Assembly: GCA_024304885.1 (NCBI GenBank)
Contig: JALJOM010000003.1
Location: 2,514,110 to 2,578,109 of the forward strand
Length of the DNA: 64,000 nucleotides
Reading direction: 5' to 3'
DNA from: Beijerinckiaceae bacterium
Lineage (GTDB): Bacteria > Pseudomonadota > Alphaproteobacteria > Rhizobiales > Beijerinckiaceae
Below, piece after piece: positions 1-10,988 of this stretch. The position numbers were made by a program, and so were the translations under genes. The notes under the pieces are model-generated. The model had not been told where the DNA came from and did not search any database. It saw only the letters and a program-made list of their open reading frames with translations. The first letter of the stretch is position 1. Each line of letters begins with the position of its first letter.

Positions 1-1250
1 AAGCGCACCGGCAGCTTCTGGATCGCGATGTCGTGCACCACCTGGTCATAGCCGCGCTGCAGGAAGGTCGAGTAGATCGCGCAGAACGGCTTGTAGCCCT
101 CTGTCGCGAGCCCTCCGGCGAAGGTCACGGCATGCTGCTCGGCGATTCCGACGTCGAAGGTGCGCTCCGGGAAGGTCTTCTGGAAGATGTCGAGCCCGGT
201 GCCGCTCGGCATGGCGGCGGTGATCGCGACGATCTTGTCGTCCTTTTGTGCCTCGGCGACGAGCGAATCGGCGAAGACACGGGTATAGGAGGGCGCATTG
301 GCCTTGGGCTTCACCTGAACGCCGGTCACGACGTCGAACATGTTCACGCCGTGGTACTTGTCGGTCGAGGCCTCGGCAGGGCCATAGCCCTTGCCCTTCT
401 GCGTCACGACATGGACGAGGATCGGCCCGGTCTCGACGTCGCGCACGTTCTTGAGCACCGGGAGCAGATGGTCGAGGTTGTGGCCGTCGATCGGCCCGAC
501 GTAATAGATGCCGAGCTCCTCGAACATGGTTCCGCCGGCCCAGAAGTTCCGCGCGAACTCCTCGGTCTTGCGGGCGCGATCGTAGATGAACTTGGGCAGC
601 ATCCGGCCGAGCTGCTTCGCGACCTCGCGGACCGAGCGATAGGCGCCGCCCGAGACGAGCCGCGCGAGATAGGCCGAGAGCGCCCCCGCAGGCGGCGCGA
701 TCGACATCTCGTTGTCGTTCAGGATGATGATGAGGCGCGAATGCATCGCGCCGGCATTGTTCATGGCCTCGTAGGCCATCCCGGCCGACATGGCGCCGTC
801 GCCGATCACCGCGATCACATGCGAATGCTTGCCGGAGAGCGTATTCGCGACCGCCATCCCGAGCCCGGCCGAGATGGAGGTCGAGGAATGCGCCGCGCCG
901 AAAGGATCGTATTCGCTCTCGGAGCGCTTGGTGAAGCCGGAAAGCCCCCCGCCGCGCCGCAAGGTGCGGATCCGATCGCGCCGCCCGGTGAGGATCTTGT
1001 GCGGATAGGCCTGATGGCCGACGTCCCAGATCAGCCGGTCGTGGGGCGTGTCGAAGACGTAATGCAAAGCGACCGTCAGCTCGACGACACCGAGCCCCGC
1101 GCCGAGATGCCCGCCGGTGACCGACACGGCGCTGATCGTCTCCATCCGAAGCTCGTGCGCGAGCTGCGTCAGCTCGCTCTCGGGCAGCAGGCGGAGATCC
1201 GCCGGGCAGGTGATCCGGTCGAGCAAGGGGGTTTGCGATGGTGTCGTCAC
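1..1250 (-). CDS. dxs: 1-deoxy-D-xylulose-5-phosphate synthase (C-terminus cut off by window)
   Basis: Thiamine-diphosphate enzyme that condenses pyruvate and glyceraldehyde 3-phosphate, the first step of the MEP isoprenoid pathway in the cytoplasm. About 416 residues are present. The N-terminal part reads through a [17 protein letters not shown] block, the ThDP/Mg motif [19 protein letters not shown], and later [13 protein letters not shown] with the catalytic glutamate of the pyrimidine domain. The rest of the pyrimidine domain and the C-terminal domain lie outside the window. I chose the GTG at 1250 because a GAGGAG sequence sits about 7 nt upstream. It diverges from ppdK. Identity is clear from family motifs; nothing looks odd. 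Confidence 0.95.
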   Translation of the reverse strand, partial: MTTPSQTPLLDRITCPADLRLLPESELTQLAHELRMETISAVSVTGGHLGAGLGVVELTVALHYVFDTPHDRLIWDVGHQAYPHKILTGRRDRIRTLRRGGGLSGFTKRSESEYDPFGAAHSSTSISAGLGMAVANTLSGKHSHVIAVIGDGAMSAGMAYEAMNNAGAMHSRLIIILNDNEMSIAPPAGALSAYLARLVSGGAYRSVREVAKQLGRMLPKFIYDRARKTEEFARNFWAGGTMFEELGIYYVGPIDGHNLDHLLPVLKNVRDVETGPILVHVVTQKGKGYGPAEASTDKYHGVNMFDVVTGVQVKPKANAPSYTRVFADSLVAEAQKDDKIVAITAAMPSGTGLDIFQKTFPERTFDVGIAEQHAVTFAGGLATEGYKPFCAIYSTFLQRGYDQVVHDIAIQKLPVR

Positions 1251-1435
1251 GGGCTCCTCGTTGTCAGCAGGACCGGTCCTCGGGTCATGCGGCGCTGCGG
1301 CGCTCTATTGCGCCGCGCCGGAGGACCCTGGCACTTGTCCTCTCTACGATGTTCCTGATGCTGCAATAGCCAACAAATTCCGCAGCGGCAACGCGAAGGC
1401 GGAGGTTCTGTGCATTTGGTCGGGGAGCGCGACCT

Positions 1436-1457
1436 TTGTGTCACATGCGTGCCACAA
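1436..1457. promoter_or_regulatory. 22-bp dyad in the dxs/ppdK divergent promoter region
   Basis: The 367-bp gap between dxs and ppdK (1251-1617) holds no convincing gene. Within it is the dyad TTGTGNCAC-N4-GTGNCACAA, with perfect 9-bp arms apart from the unpaired central N positions. It has the form of an operator for a dimeric helix-turn-helix regulator and lies about 160 bp before the ppdK start and 186 bp before dxs. The regulator is unknown; the assignment is inference from symmetry and position only. Confidence 0.4.
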
Positions 1458-1617
1458 TTGCCTTGGGCGTGGCCGAACGCCTCGCGCCCCTGCGTCCCGA
1501 CGCCCGGCGCAATTCCGGATGGCGCAATGGACGCAAGGCCGGTTTGAGGCCATGCTCGCAAGGGTCGGCTACGAGGCCTCCCGCCGAGGCATTCCGCACA
1601 GAGGAAGCAAGGTCGAG

Positions 1618-4296
<2,679 letters not shown>

Positions 4297-4502
4297 GCAC
4301 GAACGGGCCGGTGTTGCCTCCCTATCGACAGGTCTTTTCTGCTTTAGTCCCTACAAGCCACGAAGGCCGAAGGCTCGGTCGCTATGCGGGATTTGACGCG
4401 TATACATGTCCGGTGAACCGATTGGGCAATGGAGGAGGCCCTCGACCTTTGATTTGCAGTACGTATTTGAAGATGCGAGTCGGTTCTTCGGAAGGAGATA
4501 CC

Positions 4503-4760
4503 ATGAGCGCACTCGACGACGCCTATGATGCCTATATCCGCCAAATCTTCTCTCAGATGATGCAGAATATCACAGGTGGCGAAGCCATGCAGCCGGCGCT
4601 GGAGAAGTTCGAGAGGACCGCGACGCTCGCCAAGCTCGTGAAATCGCGCGCCGAAGCAATCCTTGCGAAGCCGGAGAACGTCGAAGCCTTGGAAATCGTC
4701 GACGTCGCCCCGATCGTGGAGGCTCGACCGACACGACGCAGGAGGACCAAGCCGAGCTGA
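4503..4760 (+). CDS. Small conserved-looking hypothetical protein
   Basis: An 85-residue acidic-then-basic protein beginning MSALDDAYDAYIRQIF and ending in an arginine/lysine-rich tail (RPTRRRRTKPS). The start is well supported: a GGAAGGAGA ribosome-binding site lies 4-5 nt before the ATG. The middle is predicted helical, with no membrane segment and no signal peptide. It follows ppdK by about 200 bp and precedes a GNAT gene. I do not recognise a family. The strong ribosome-binding site and protein-like composition argue that it is real. Confidence 0.7.
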   Translation: MSALDDAYDAYIRQIFSQMMQNITGGEAMQPALEKFERTATLAKLVKSRAEAILAKPENVEALEIVDVAPIVEARPTRRRRTKPS

Positions 4761-4868
4761 TGCCTATTCAGACGAGCTCGGCCGGGCAAATCGAGACGCA
4801 TGACATGTGCTCCCCTTCCTTCGGCGCAAGAAGCAAAGCGCCGGGGCTCACGAGGCGGCCGGCTTTCC

Positions 4869-5381
4869 ATGAGTACGATGAACTTTTTCGTGCGAATTGC
4901 CACACCGGACGACACGGACACCGTCGGGGCCGTGCTCGCAGCAAGCTACCCTGCCCTGCTGGCATCGCATTATGACAAGGACCTGCTTGCCCGGGTGTTG
5001 CCGATGATCACCCGAGCGAACCCGAGATTGCTCGCATCGAATACATTCTACGTCGCGCAGACCCGGCAGGGTGAGATTGTCGGATGTGGCGGCTGGACAC
5101 CGGAGCACCCCGGGACCGGCGAGGTTGTGAAGGGTGTGGCTCATATTCGACACTTCGCCACGCATCCGCTGTGGACCCGCAAGGGAGTCGGCCGTGCCAT
5201 CATCGCGCGATGCCGCAACGACGCCGCAGCTCGAGGTGTCGTGAAGCTGCATTGCTACGCGACGTTGGCCGCAGAGAATTTCTACCGCGCCGCGGGGTTC
5301 ACGACCGTAGCGTCTGCCGATGTCTTGATGGGCTCGAGCCTGCCGTTCCCGACCCTGATCATGCAGCTCGAGCTGTCCTAG
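4869..5381 (+). CDS. GNAT-family N-acetyltransferase
   Basis: A 170-residue acetyl-CoA-dependent acetyltransferase of unknown substrate, cytoplasmic. The fold is seen as an N-terminal strand FFVRIATPDDTDTVGAVL, a strand HIRHFATHPLWTRKGVGRAI that contains the RxGxGR/A acetyl-CoA loop (motif A), and a C-terminal AENFYRAAGF motif B. The start at 4869 is preceded by GAGGCGG; a second ATG at 4878 is possible. The TAG stop is formed by the first bases of an adjoining palindromic repeat, so the C-terminal residue may reflect repeat insertion. No neighbour hints at a substrate. Confidence 0.85.
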   Translation: MSTMNFFVRIATPDDTDTVGAVLAASYPALLASHYDKDLLARVLPMITRANPRLLASNTFYVAQTRQGEIVGCGGWTPEHPGTGEVVKGVAHIRHFATHPLWTRKGVGRAIIARCRNDAAARGVVKLHCYATLAAENFYRAAGFTTVASADVLMGSSLPFPTLIMQLELS

Positions 5382-5531
5382 AGCGGGATGAGGAAAAGTG
5401 GATACCGGTTTTCCGGCGCAATCGAGTTTACGCAGATTTCGTAAGCTTATCTGCGCATCCCGCTCTGAACTTTTGGAATCGATCACGTGTCATGACCTTG
5501 GATCGATTCGATCCAAAGTCATCGTGATCTA
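5381..5531 (+). repeat. Family-1 palindromic repeat, copy 1
   Basis: One full 151-bp copy of a repeat found at several places in this window. It starts CTAGAGCGGGATGAGG and ends GTGATCTAG. Three nested palindromes make it up: outer arms AGCGGGAT / ATCCCGCT, an inner TTTACGCA / TGCGTAAA-like pair (degenerate here), and a 3' arm pair around GGATCGATTCGATCC flanked by ATGACCTT and AAAGTCAT. It begins inside the stop codon of the GNAT gene and is fused directly to a family-2 repeat. Confidence 0.9.
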
Positions 5532-5632
5532 GAGCATTCTCCAGCGAAACGGATACCGCTTCGCGTTGCGAAAATGCGACAAAACAAGGACGTAGAGCTA
5601 CTTTCCGATTCCATCAGAGCGGAAAGCGCTCG
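5529..5632 (-). repeat. Family-2 palindromic repeat, copy 1 (fused to family 1)
   Basis: A reverse-oriented copy of the second repeat family. The hallmarks, read on the minus strand, are a TTTCCG..CGGAAA hairpin, then GTCGCATTTTCGCAACGCGAA, then CTTCGCTGGA and AATGCTCTAG. It shares the CTAGAG junction with the family-1 repeat that ends at 5531, so the two form one composite block. Confidence 0.85.
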
Positions 5633-5667
5633 GGCGGCGATACATGCCGCCTTTCGACAAGGCGCAA

Positions 5668-5961
5668 TCACCGCTCGGGCTTCGTCTCCGCGACCATCGC
5701 CGCGAGCTCCATGAAGGTCGCATGCCCGGGGGTGGAGACATTCGTCGCGGCGCGGAGGAAGCGGATCGGGAATTGAATGGCCTCGAGGTTCGCAGCCGAG
5801 AGGTCCGGCATCCCGTCGATGCGAGATTTCGTGCACGCCGCCGCCGCGCTCAGCGCGTCGATGATCTCCTGCTCGGTCAGGAGCCCCTTTCGACGCATGG
5901 TCTCGAGCACGGACGAGACGGCGAGAAGCAGGCCTTCGAGCTGTAGGTTGGCGGTATTCAT
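5668..5961 (-). CDS. Conserved small hypothetical protein
   Basis: A 97-residue helical cytoplasmic protein beginning MNTANLQLEGLLLAVSSVL, with RKGLLTEQEIIDALSAAAA in the middle. Proteins of this pattern are, as I remember, common in Rhizobiales, but I know no function. The reverse-strand ribosome-binding region (GAGGAGG about 7 nt before the ATG) is strong. Downstream on its strand lie only the repeats at 5381-5632. There are no membrane segments. Confidence 0.7.
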   Translation of the reverse strand: MNTANLQLEGLLLAVSSVLETMRRKGLLTEQEIIDALSAAAACTKSRIDGMPDLSAANLEAIQFPIRFLRAATNVSTPGHATFMELAAMVAETKPER

Positions 5962-6711
5962 CGCGTACCTCCTCGCCTCCTCGTCAATGGGCCCAGGAAC
6001 AACGTACTCGGCGCCGCCTGCGTTCCACAGGACGCCCTACCACTTCGGCATTATTCGACCTTCGACACGGCCAACCATTCGGTGCAACAGGCGCGGCCTC
6101 GGGCGTGGCGAACTGGACGCAGAGCAGACCACAGCTCGCCGCAACGGTCTCACGACCCGTGCGACCGGTGCCGGCGCAACCACCTCGCGAGAGTGACCCC
6201 GAGCAAGGTACTTCCGAGGTTGTAACCTTAAGGTACGAAAATTGTCCTTTTGTAAGCTCGTATATTCGTCTATGCTAGAGTGAAATCGTCGCCCTTCTCG
6301 AGGGCGAGCTTTCAAGATGGTTCGAATGGTGATCCAGTTTAATCGATTCCATTTTTTGGCGGGCGTGGGCAAGTCCTGGCACTCCAGTTGGCAAGCCTGG
6401 ATCGAGTGCATTGTCGATCGATTATTCTGGTGCCGAGAAATCACCGGCATCGCCGACAGGTATTACGATGTCTCTTTTTTTGAGCTCTTCCTTTGCAGAC
6501 GGACACACCGCCATGGCAACTCGCTCGATATCGCACGATGCCGACGACGGATGCATCTAACGCGCACCGCGCCTGTCGGAGGAAGCGCCGGCGTCTTCAT
6601 CCTTGCGACGGGCTGTTGGGGATTCCGGCAGACAACTCGATAGGCCGCGGTATCGTCCGATCCAGGAAGCGCGTTCAAGCCGACTGGCAATCAATTCTCC
6701 CCGAATAGGTC
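5962..6711. other. 750-bp gap without a convincing gene
   Basis: The stretch is poorer in GC than the flanks, especially 6200-6500. Short open frames exist on both strands but none has a good ribosome-binding site with protein-like composition. An AT-rich patch at about 6235-6295 (TTGTCC, TTGTAA and TATGCT elements) could hold a promoter for the glycan cluster that starts at 6712; the spacing is not ideal, so I do not mark a promoter. Confidence 0.4.
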
Positions 6712-8583
6712 GTGAACATGTCCCCAGATAGGGTCGTGACAACGTCAGCTGGGTCTTGGGCGGACGCCGCGTATGAGGAAGACGAACATGCGCGACTTCG
6801 ATCAGACATGAAGCCACGTCTGCTCTTCCTGCGCTACAATTACGAGACGGATGCACCCCGCTTTCTTGTCTCTCATTCCGATGAGCATGTTCGCTGCCTA
6901 TCTCAGCACTTCAATGTCGTTATTGTCTCTCATGATTGCGACTATGCCGAAGTCTGTGATATGTTTGAACCCGAAGTCACACTCTTCGAAGTCGGGTTGC
7001 AGGTTCGACGCGCTGCCCGACTGAGACTCAGTAATATTCACTCGAATCCAAGTATTCCAAAGATAGGACTGCTCAATGCGGATCCATGGGGGGCGACCCG
7101 TAGCTTGGCTCTTTCAGATTTCGACTATTTGAACCTCGAGGCCATATTCTGCATAGGCTTGACGACTGCCGTGCATCTTCAGGACGTCGGTCGCGCAATG
7201 TTTTACTGGCCGAATTTCATAGATCCTGATGTCTTTCACGACTATCGGCAGGAAAAGATTGTTCCGTTCGCGCTGACCGGAGCCAACAATCCGTCGTATC
7301 CGTGGCGGCAGGCCGTTTTCAAGAGGATCGCTGCCGCATTTCCCTGCATCGTTGTCCCGCATCTCGGGTATTCGCAGGACCGATCGATTTTTCAGATGCC
7401 AACTGGTGCGACTTACGCAAAGTTGATCAACACGGCGTGGATGGCGCCGAGCTGTGGCTCGGTTGCCGGTGAATTGGTTCGTAAGCACCTAGAAATTCCT
7501 GCCTGCAGGACAGCATTGGTTACTGAAGACACGCCTGCCATTAGGGCGGCAGGTTTTCGCGACATGGAAAACTGTATCTTCGCCGACGAAGAGAATGTCG
7601 TGTCCAAAGCCGCTGACATCCTTTCGCATCCCGATGATTTTATGCGTCTTATCGACGCCGGTCACGCATTGGTTCATAGCCGGCATACTATGCGGAATCG
7701 CACGCAGATCTTCGAGTGGTTCCAACTCAGGCAGCGCGTTAGGTCAAACCAGCGCATAGTTCAAACGTCGGCCTTTTCCTCACTTTCACTGGTTCCAGAA
7801 TCCGACACCGAACTTCCTGTGTCTATTGGCAGCTCCGCCAGACACCTCATGGAAATGTCGGATGGATATGCGGCATTGAGAGCTGGTCAGACACACGATG
7901 CCAGAAACCACTTTTTGCGCGCTCTCGGATATTTTGACACTTTGGCGGAGGCTAAGCTGGGACTCGCGATCTGCAGTCTGTTGGACGGAAGGCCGTTCGA
8001 TGGGATGTACCAGACAGCTCATTTGATAAAAGACACCTTGGCCCGCCATGAAGATGTCGACCCGGATCCAGCCGAGTGGGCGCAACTCATCGTCTGTTAT
8101 CTTTGCCTGGGTAAACTCCGGGCGGCGCTCCAGCGTGCAACCCAGTATGAAAACCTGCAGCATCCGGACCTCGACCATGTTCGGCAAGTGCTGCTAGGGA
8201 CCGAGTTTCCAATTTCTTCCGGTGTGGGCTCCGGCGCTATCGGAGGCCGATCGAGCTTGCACAAGCCACTGGCGGACGATATCGTAGGATGGCAAGTCTA
8301 TCTCAGCCGTGTGCTTGTGGCCTGTGGTCAGAGCAAGCTCGGGGACCGCATTCTGTCGGGCCGGCTCGGATTCGCGCGTCTTGTCGCGCGACTTGATAAA
8401 GTCTTCATCCGTGGCGAACTGCTAGCACTCGGGCGCTTGCTTGGTTCGCATCGCGTTTACCTACCGGGTAGCGGCCGTCTCCGCGGGTTGGACAACCCGC
8501 TATTGTTGCAGACGATGTTCGGTCGAATCCATCAGACGCTCGCATGGCTCATGCCGAGCCTGCCGCTGCGCAGCCGATCATGA
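6712..8583 (+). CDS. CgeB/YkvP-like glycosyltransferase with C-terminal helical extension
   Basis: A 623-residue protein, probably a GT-B glycosyltransferase. Residues 33-340 read KPRLLFLRYNYETDAPRF, then NADPWGATRSLALSDFDY and GVSLGTLR-free C-terminal half motifs AYAKL..WMAPSCGSVAGELVRKHLEIPACRTALVTEDT, matching the pattern of CgeB-type transferases (acceptor check followed by DENxxFADE). Residues about 380-620 are helical and repeat-like (DGYAALRAGQTHDARNHFLRAL) as in a TPR-type region. Codon use is less GC-rich than the neighbours, suggesting transfer. Start uncertain: 6712 has a weak ribosome-binding site and 6808 (MKPRLLFLRY) is an equally good alternative. It overlaps the next gene by 4 bp (ATGA). 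Substrate unknown. Confidence 0.7.
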   Translation: MNMSPDRVVTTSAGSWADAAYEEDEHARLRSDMKPRLLFLRYNYETDAPRFLVSHSDEHVRCLSQHFNVVIVSHDCDYAEVCDMFEPEVTLFEVGLQVRRAARLRLSNIHSNPSIPKIGLLNADPWGATRSLALSDFDYLNLEAIFCIGLTTAVHLQDVGRAMFYWPNFIDPDVFHDYRQEKIVPFALTGANNPSYPWRQAVFKRIAAAFPCIVVPHLGYSQDRSIFQMPTGATYAKLINTAWMAPSCGSVAGELVRKHLEIPACRTALVTEDTPAIRAAGFRDMENCIFADEENVVSKAADILSHPDDFMRLIDAGHALVHSRHTMRNRTQIFEWFQLRQRVRSNQRIVQTSAFSSLSLVPESDTELPVSIGSSARHLMEMSDGYAALRAGQTHDARNHFLRALGYFDTLAEAKLGLAICSLLDGRPFDGMYQTAHLIKDTLARHEDVDPDPAEWAQLIVCYLCLGKLRAALQRATQYENLQHPDLDHVRQVLLGTEFPISSGVGSGAIGGRSSLHKPLADDIVGWQVYLSRVLVACGQSKLGDRILSGRLGFARLVARLDKVFIRGELLALGRLLGSHRVYLPGSGRLRGLDNPLLLQTMFGRIHQTLAWLMPSLPLRSRS

Positions 8584-9842
8584 TGCCTGGCCCGAGGTCT
8601 GGTGCTATGAACACTCGCAACACGACCGATGTGCGGTGGAGCATCGTGTTTGTGACAAGCGTGTACCCCCATGCGCAAGCATATGGCGCACAACAACGCG
8701 TGCTCAATATGCTGAGGGCGCTGAGGCAACTTGGCGATGTTTCCATTGTGCTGCTCGTGGATCCCCCGGTAGATGCCGAGAGACTGCGCAAGACTCGTGA
8801 CGAATTTGGTGAAGTGACAGTCTTTGAAGTCCGTGAGACACCGCTGACCACCTTGGGTCAGCGACTCCGGTTCGAGTTCGACCCCAGGCAGACGAACACA
8901 AGCTTCTACGGTATCGGAGAGACCGATCGGGATCGACTGGTCGGCATGCTCGCAACACATGATCTCGCTTGGATTCACACGCTTAGAACAGCTAACGAAT
9001 GCGGAATCCACAAATGGCCGAGGTCTGTTCTGGATCTCGATGATATCCCCAGCCAGCTCAATGCGACCAATTCCAGGGTTCAGAGTGGCATCCTGCGTCG
9101 CCTCAAGGCTCAGCGCATGGCACTCATATGGAGAAGGCGCGAGCAGCGTGTATTCGAGCGCTTCGATATGGTCACGGTCTGCAGCGAGCCCGATCGCCGC
9201 TACCTTGGAGGTGGTCAGCGGGTGACTGTCGTTCCCAACGGCTTCGAAGAACCTCCATCCAGACCAGCCCGAGTGCCGGCGCAGCCTCCGCGCGTCGGAT
9301 TCGTCGGAGCCCTGTGGGGCCGGCCGAATCGGGAGGGCATCGGCTGGTTCATCAAGGATGTCTGGCCACTGGTAAAAAGCAAGAGTCCTCACGCCAGGCT
9401 TCGCCTTGTGGGCGAAGATGCAGGGTTCAACTTGTCTGACGACGGCCCGGATATCGACCAGCTCGGCTATCTCGTGGATCCAAACGACGAGATCGGCACG
9501 TGGTCTGCGATGGTCGTGCCGATAAGGATCGGAGGAGGTACACGTGTCAAGATTGCGCAGGCTTTCAGTCGGAACTGCCCTGTCGTCTCGACCACGATCG
9601 GTGCATACGGGTATTCGATGAAAGACGGAGAGGAGATCGCGATTGCGGACGACATACAGGCTTTTGCACAGGCATGCGTGCGGTTCATCGACGATCCGGC
9701 CTTCGGCTCTGCCGTCGCAGAAAAGGCTTGGGCCAAATTCCAGAGTAGCTGGACCTGGCGCGCGGTGGGTGACTCGCTGACGCAAGCGCTCGTACACTTC
9801 TTCACCGAAACCGAGCGTTCCGGAGCCAGAGGCACCGGATGA
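8580..9842 (+). CDS. Glycosyltransferase family 4
   Basis: A 420-residue GT-B retaining glycosyltransferase. The N-terminal Rossmann half contains VTSVYPHAQAYGAQQRVLNML. The C-terminal donor-binding half has VVPNGFEEPP, then RVGFVGALWGRPNREGIGWF and VVPIRIGGGTRVKIAQAFSRNCPVV, where GGGTRVK followed by a conserved S/T region forms the nucleotide-sugar pocket. I chose the ATG at 8580 because it overlaps the preceding stop as ATGA, implying translational coupling; an internal start at 8607 is possible. It acts in the cytoplasm or at the inner membrane on an unknown glycan. Confidence 0.85.
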   Translation: MMPGPRSGAMNTRNTTDVRWSIVFVTSVYPHAQAYGAQQRVLNMLRALRQLGDVSIVLLVDPPVDAERLRKTRDEFGEVTVFEVRETPLTTLGQRLRFEFDPRQTNTSFYGIGETDRDRLVGMLATHDLAWIHTLRTANECGIHKWPRSVLDLDDIPSQLNATNSRVQSGILRRLKAQRMALIWRRREQRVFERFDMVTVCSEPDRRYLGGGQRVTVVPNGFEEPPSRPARVPAQPPRVGFVGALWGRPNREGIGWFIKDVWPLVKSKSPHARLRLVGEDAGFNLSDDGPDIDQLGYLVDPNDEIGTWSAMVVPIRIGGGTRVKIAQAFSRNCPVVSTTIGAYGYSMKDGEEIAIADDIQAFAQACVRFIDDPAFGSAVAEKAWAKFQSSWTWRAVGDSLTQALVHFFTETERSGARGTG

Positions 9843-10077
9843 GCAGCCATGCAGCCGGAGTGAACACACCGTAGGCTCTCCTCCGACAACCTCCCTCGCG
9901 CGGCGCCTCTCGCCACGGGTTCATTGTGGCAGTTTTCTACCGGATACCCATGGCAGACAAGATCAAGGAACTGTTGCTGTTTCTGCGCTGCTCTCGAGTC
10001 GTTGGCGTATATGATGAGTTGAGTTCGTGCCGCCCCACCACCGGATTCGGGAACGGCGCCGGAATGGGCGGTCGACA

Positions 10078-10890
10078 ATGACAGAAACAATTCCCAAACG
10101 GATTATCCAGACCGACAAGAGTGCAGATCTACCGCTGCTCACAAAGGCAGCGACGACGAGCGTGCGTTTGCTGAACCCCGACTTCGAGTATCTGTTTTTC
10201 GACGATGCGCAGGTCGAGACCTTTATCGACACCGAGTTTCCCCGATACCGCTCCTTGTTCGACTCGTTTCCGTTTCGCATCCAGCGCTATGATTTTTTTC
10301 GCTATCTCGCGGTGTATCGGTTGGGAGGATTCTATTTCGACACAGATGTGCTGTTGGCCTCGAGCCTCGACGATCTCCTTTCTTTCGGCTGCGTCTTTCC
10401 GTTCGAGGAGCTCAGTGTTCAAAGCTTTCTGGACAGGGAATACGGCATGGATTGGGAAATCGGGAACTATGCCTTCGGGGCAACGGCGACCCACCCGTTT
10501 CTCGAAGCCATCATCGAGAACTGCATACGGGCACAGCGAGAACCGAAGTGGATAGACCCGATGATGCAGCCAATTCCCCGAATGTTCCGCCAGGATTTCT
10601 ACGTGTTCAATACGACCGGACCGGGGCTCGTGACTCGGACGCTCGCGGAATTTCCCGGCGCTCGCGATCAGGTAGAGGTGCTGTTCCCGACGGATGTCTG
10701 CGATCCGAGCAGCTGGCATTGCTTCGGTTCGTACGGCGTCCATCTTCAAGGCGGCACCTGGCGCAAGTCCAAAGGATTCATTCGACGACGCTTGCATCGC
10801 TTGTGGGAAAACACGACGAGGAAGGCGCTCTACGCGAAAAGCCTGCACCGTGGAGGAAAAAGGTCGCTCGAGATGATCAAATCGCCATAA
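10078..10890 (+). CDS. DXD-containing glycosyltransferase, family 32-like
   Basis: A 270-residue GT-A transferase. It begins TIPKRIIQTDKSADLP (the typical IPKIIHQ-like entry of this family), continues with NPDFEYLFFDDAQVETFI, and has the sugar-nucleotide/metal motif in LGGFYFDTDVLL with the DTD triplet at about residues 94-96. The C-terminus is basic. The ATG at 10078 is preferred because the conserved domain starts there; the frame runs open upstream to 10027. It lies between the GT4 gene and the asparagine-synthetase homologue on the same strand and probably adds a sugar to the same product. Confidence 0.85.
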   Translation: MTETIPKRIIQTDKSADLPLLTKAATTSVRLLNPDFEYLFFDDAQVETFIDTEFPRYRSLFDSFPFRIQRYDFFRYLAVYRLGGFYFDTDVLLASSLDDLLSFGCVFPFEELSVQSFLDREYGMDWEIGNYAFGATATHPFLEAIIENCIRAQREPKWIDPMMQPIPRMFRQDFYVFNTTGPGLVTRTLAEFPGARDQVEVLFPTDVCDPSSWHCFGSYGVHLQGGTWRKSKGFIRRRLHRLWENTTRKALYAKSLHRGGKRSLEMIKSP

Positions 10891-10988
10891 GGTATAGCCA
10901 CGTACCACTTCTCGCCAGTCGCCGCAGATCACCGACCAGCCTGACGATCGACGGCTGTATCTCACCGAGCAAGTCGCAGGCACGGGAC

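Noticed and set aside
5633-5654. GGCGGC / GCCGCC hairpin followed by TTT
   Set aside because: Only 6 bp and 250 bp after the GNAT gene, within the repeat-rich stretch; too weak to call a terminator.
6317-6643. 108-codon plus-strand frame in the gap before the glycan cluster
   Set aside because: No ribosome-binding site, unusual tryptophan/cysteine-rich composition and no family resemblance.
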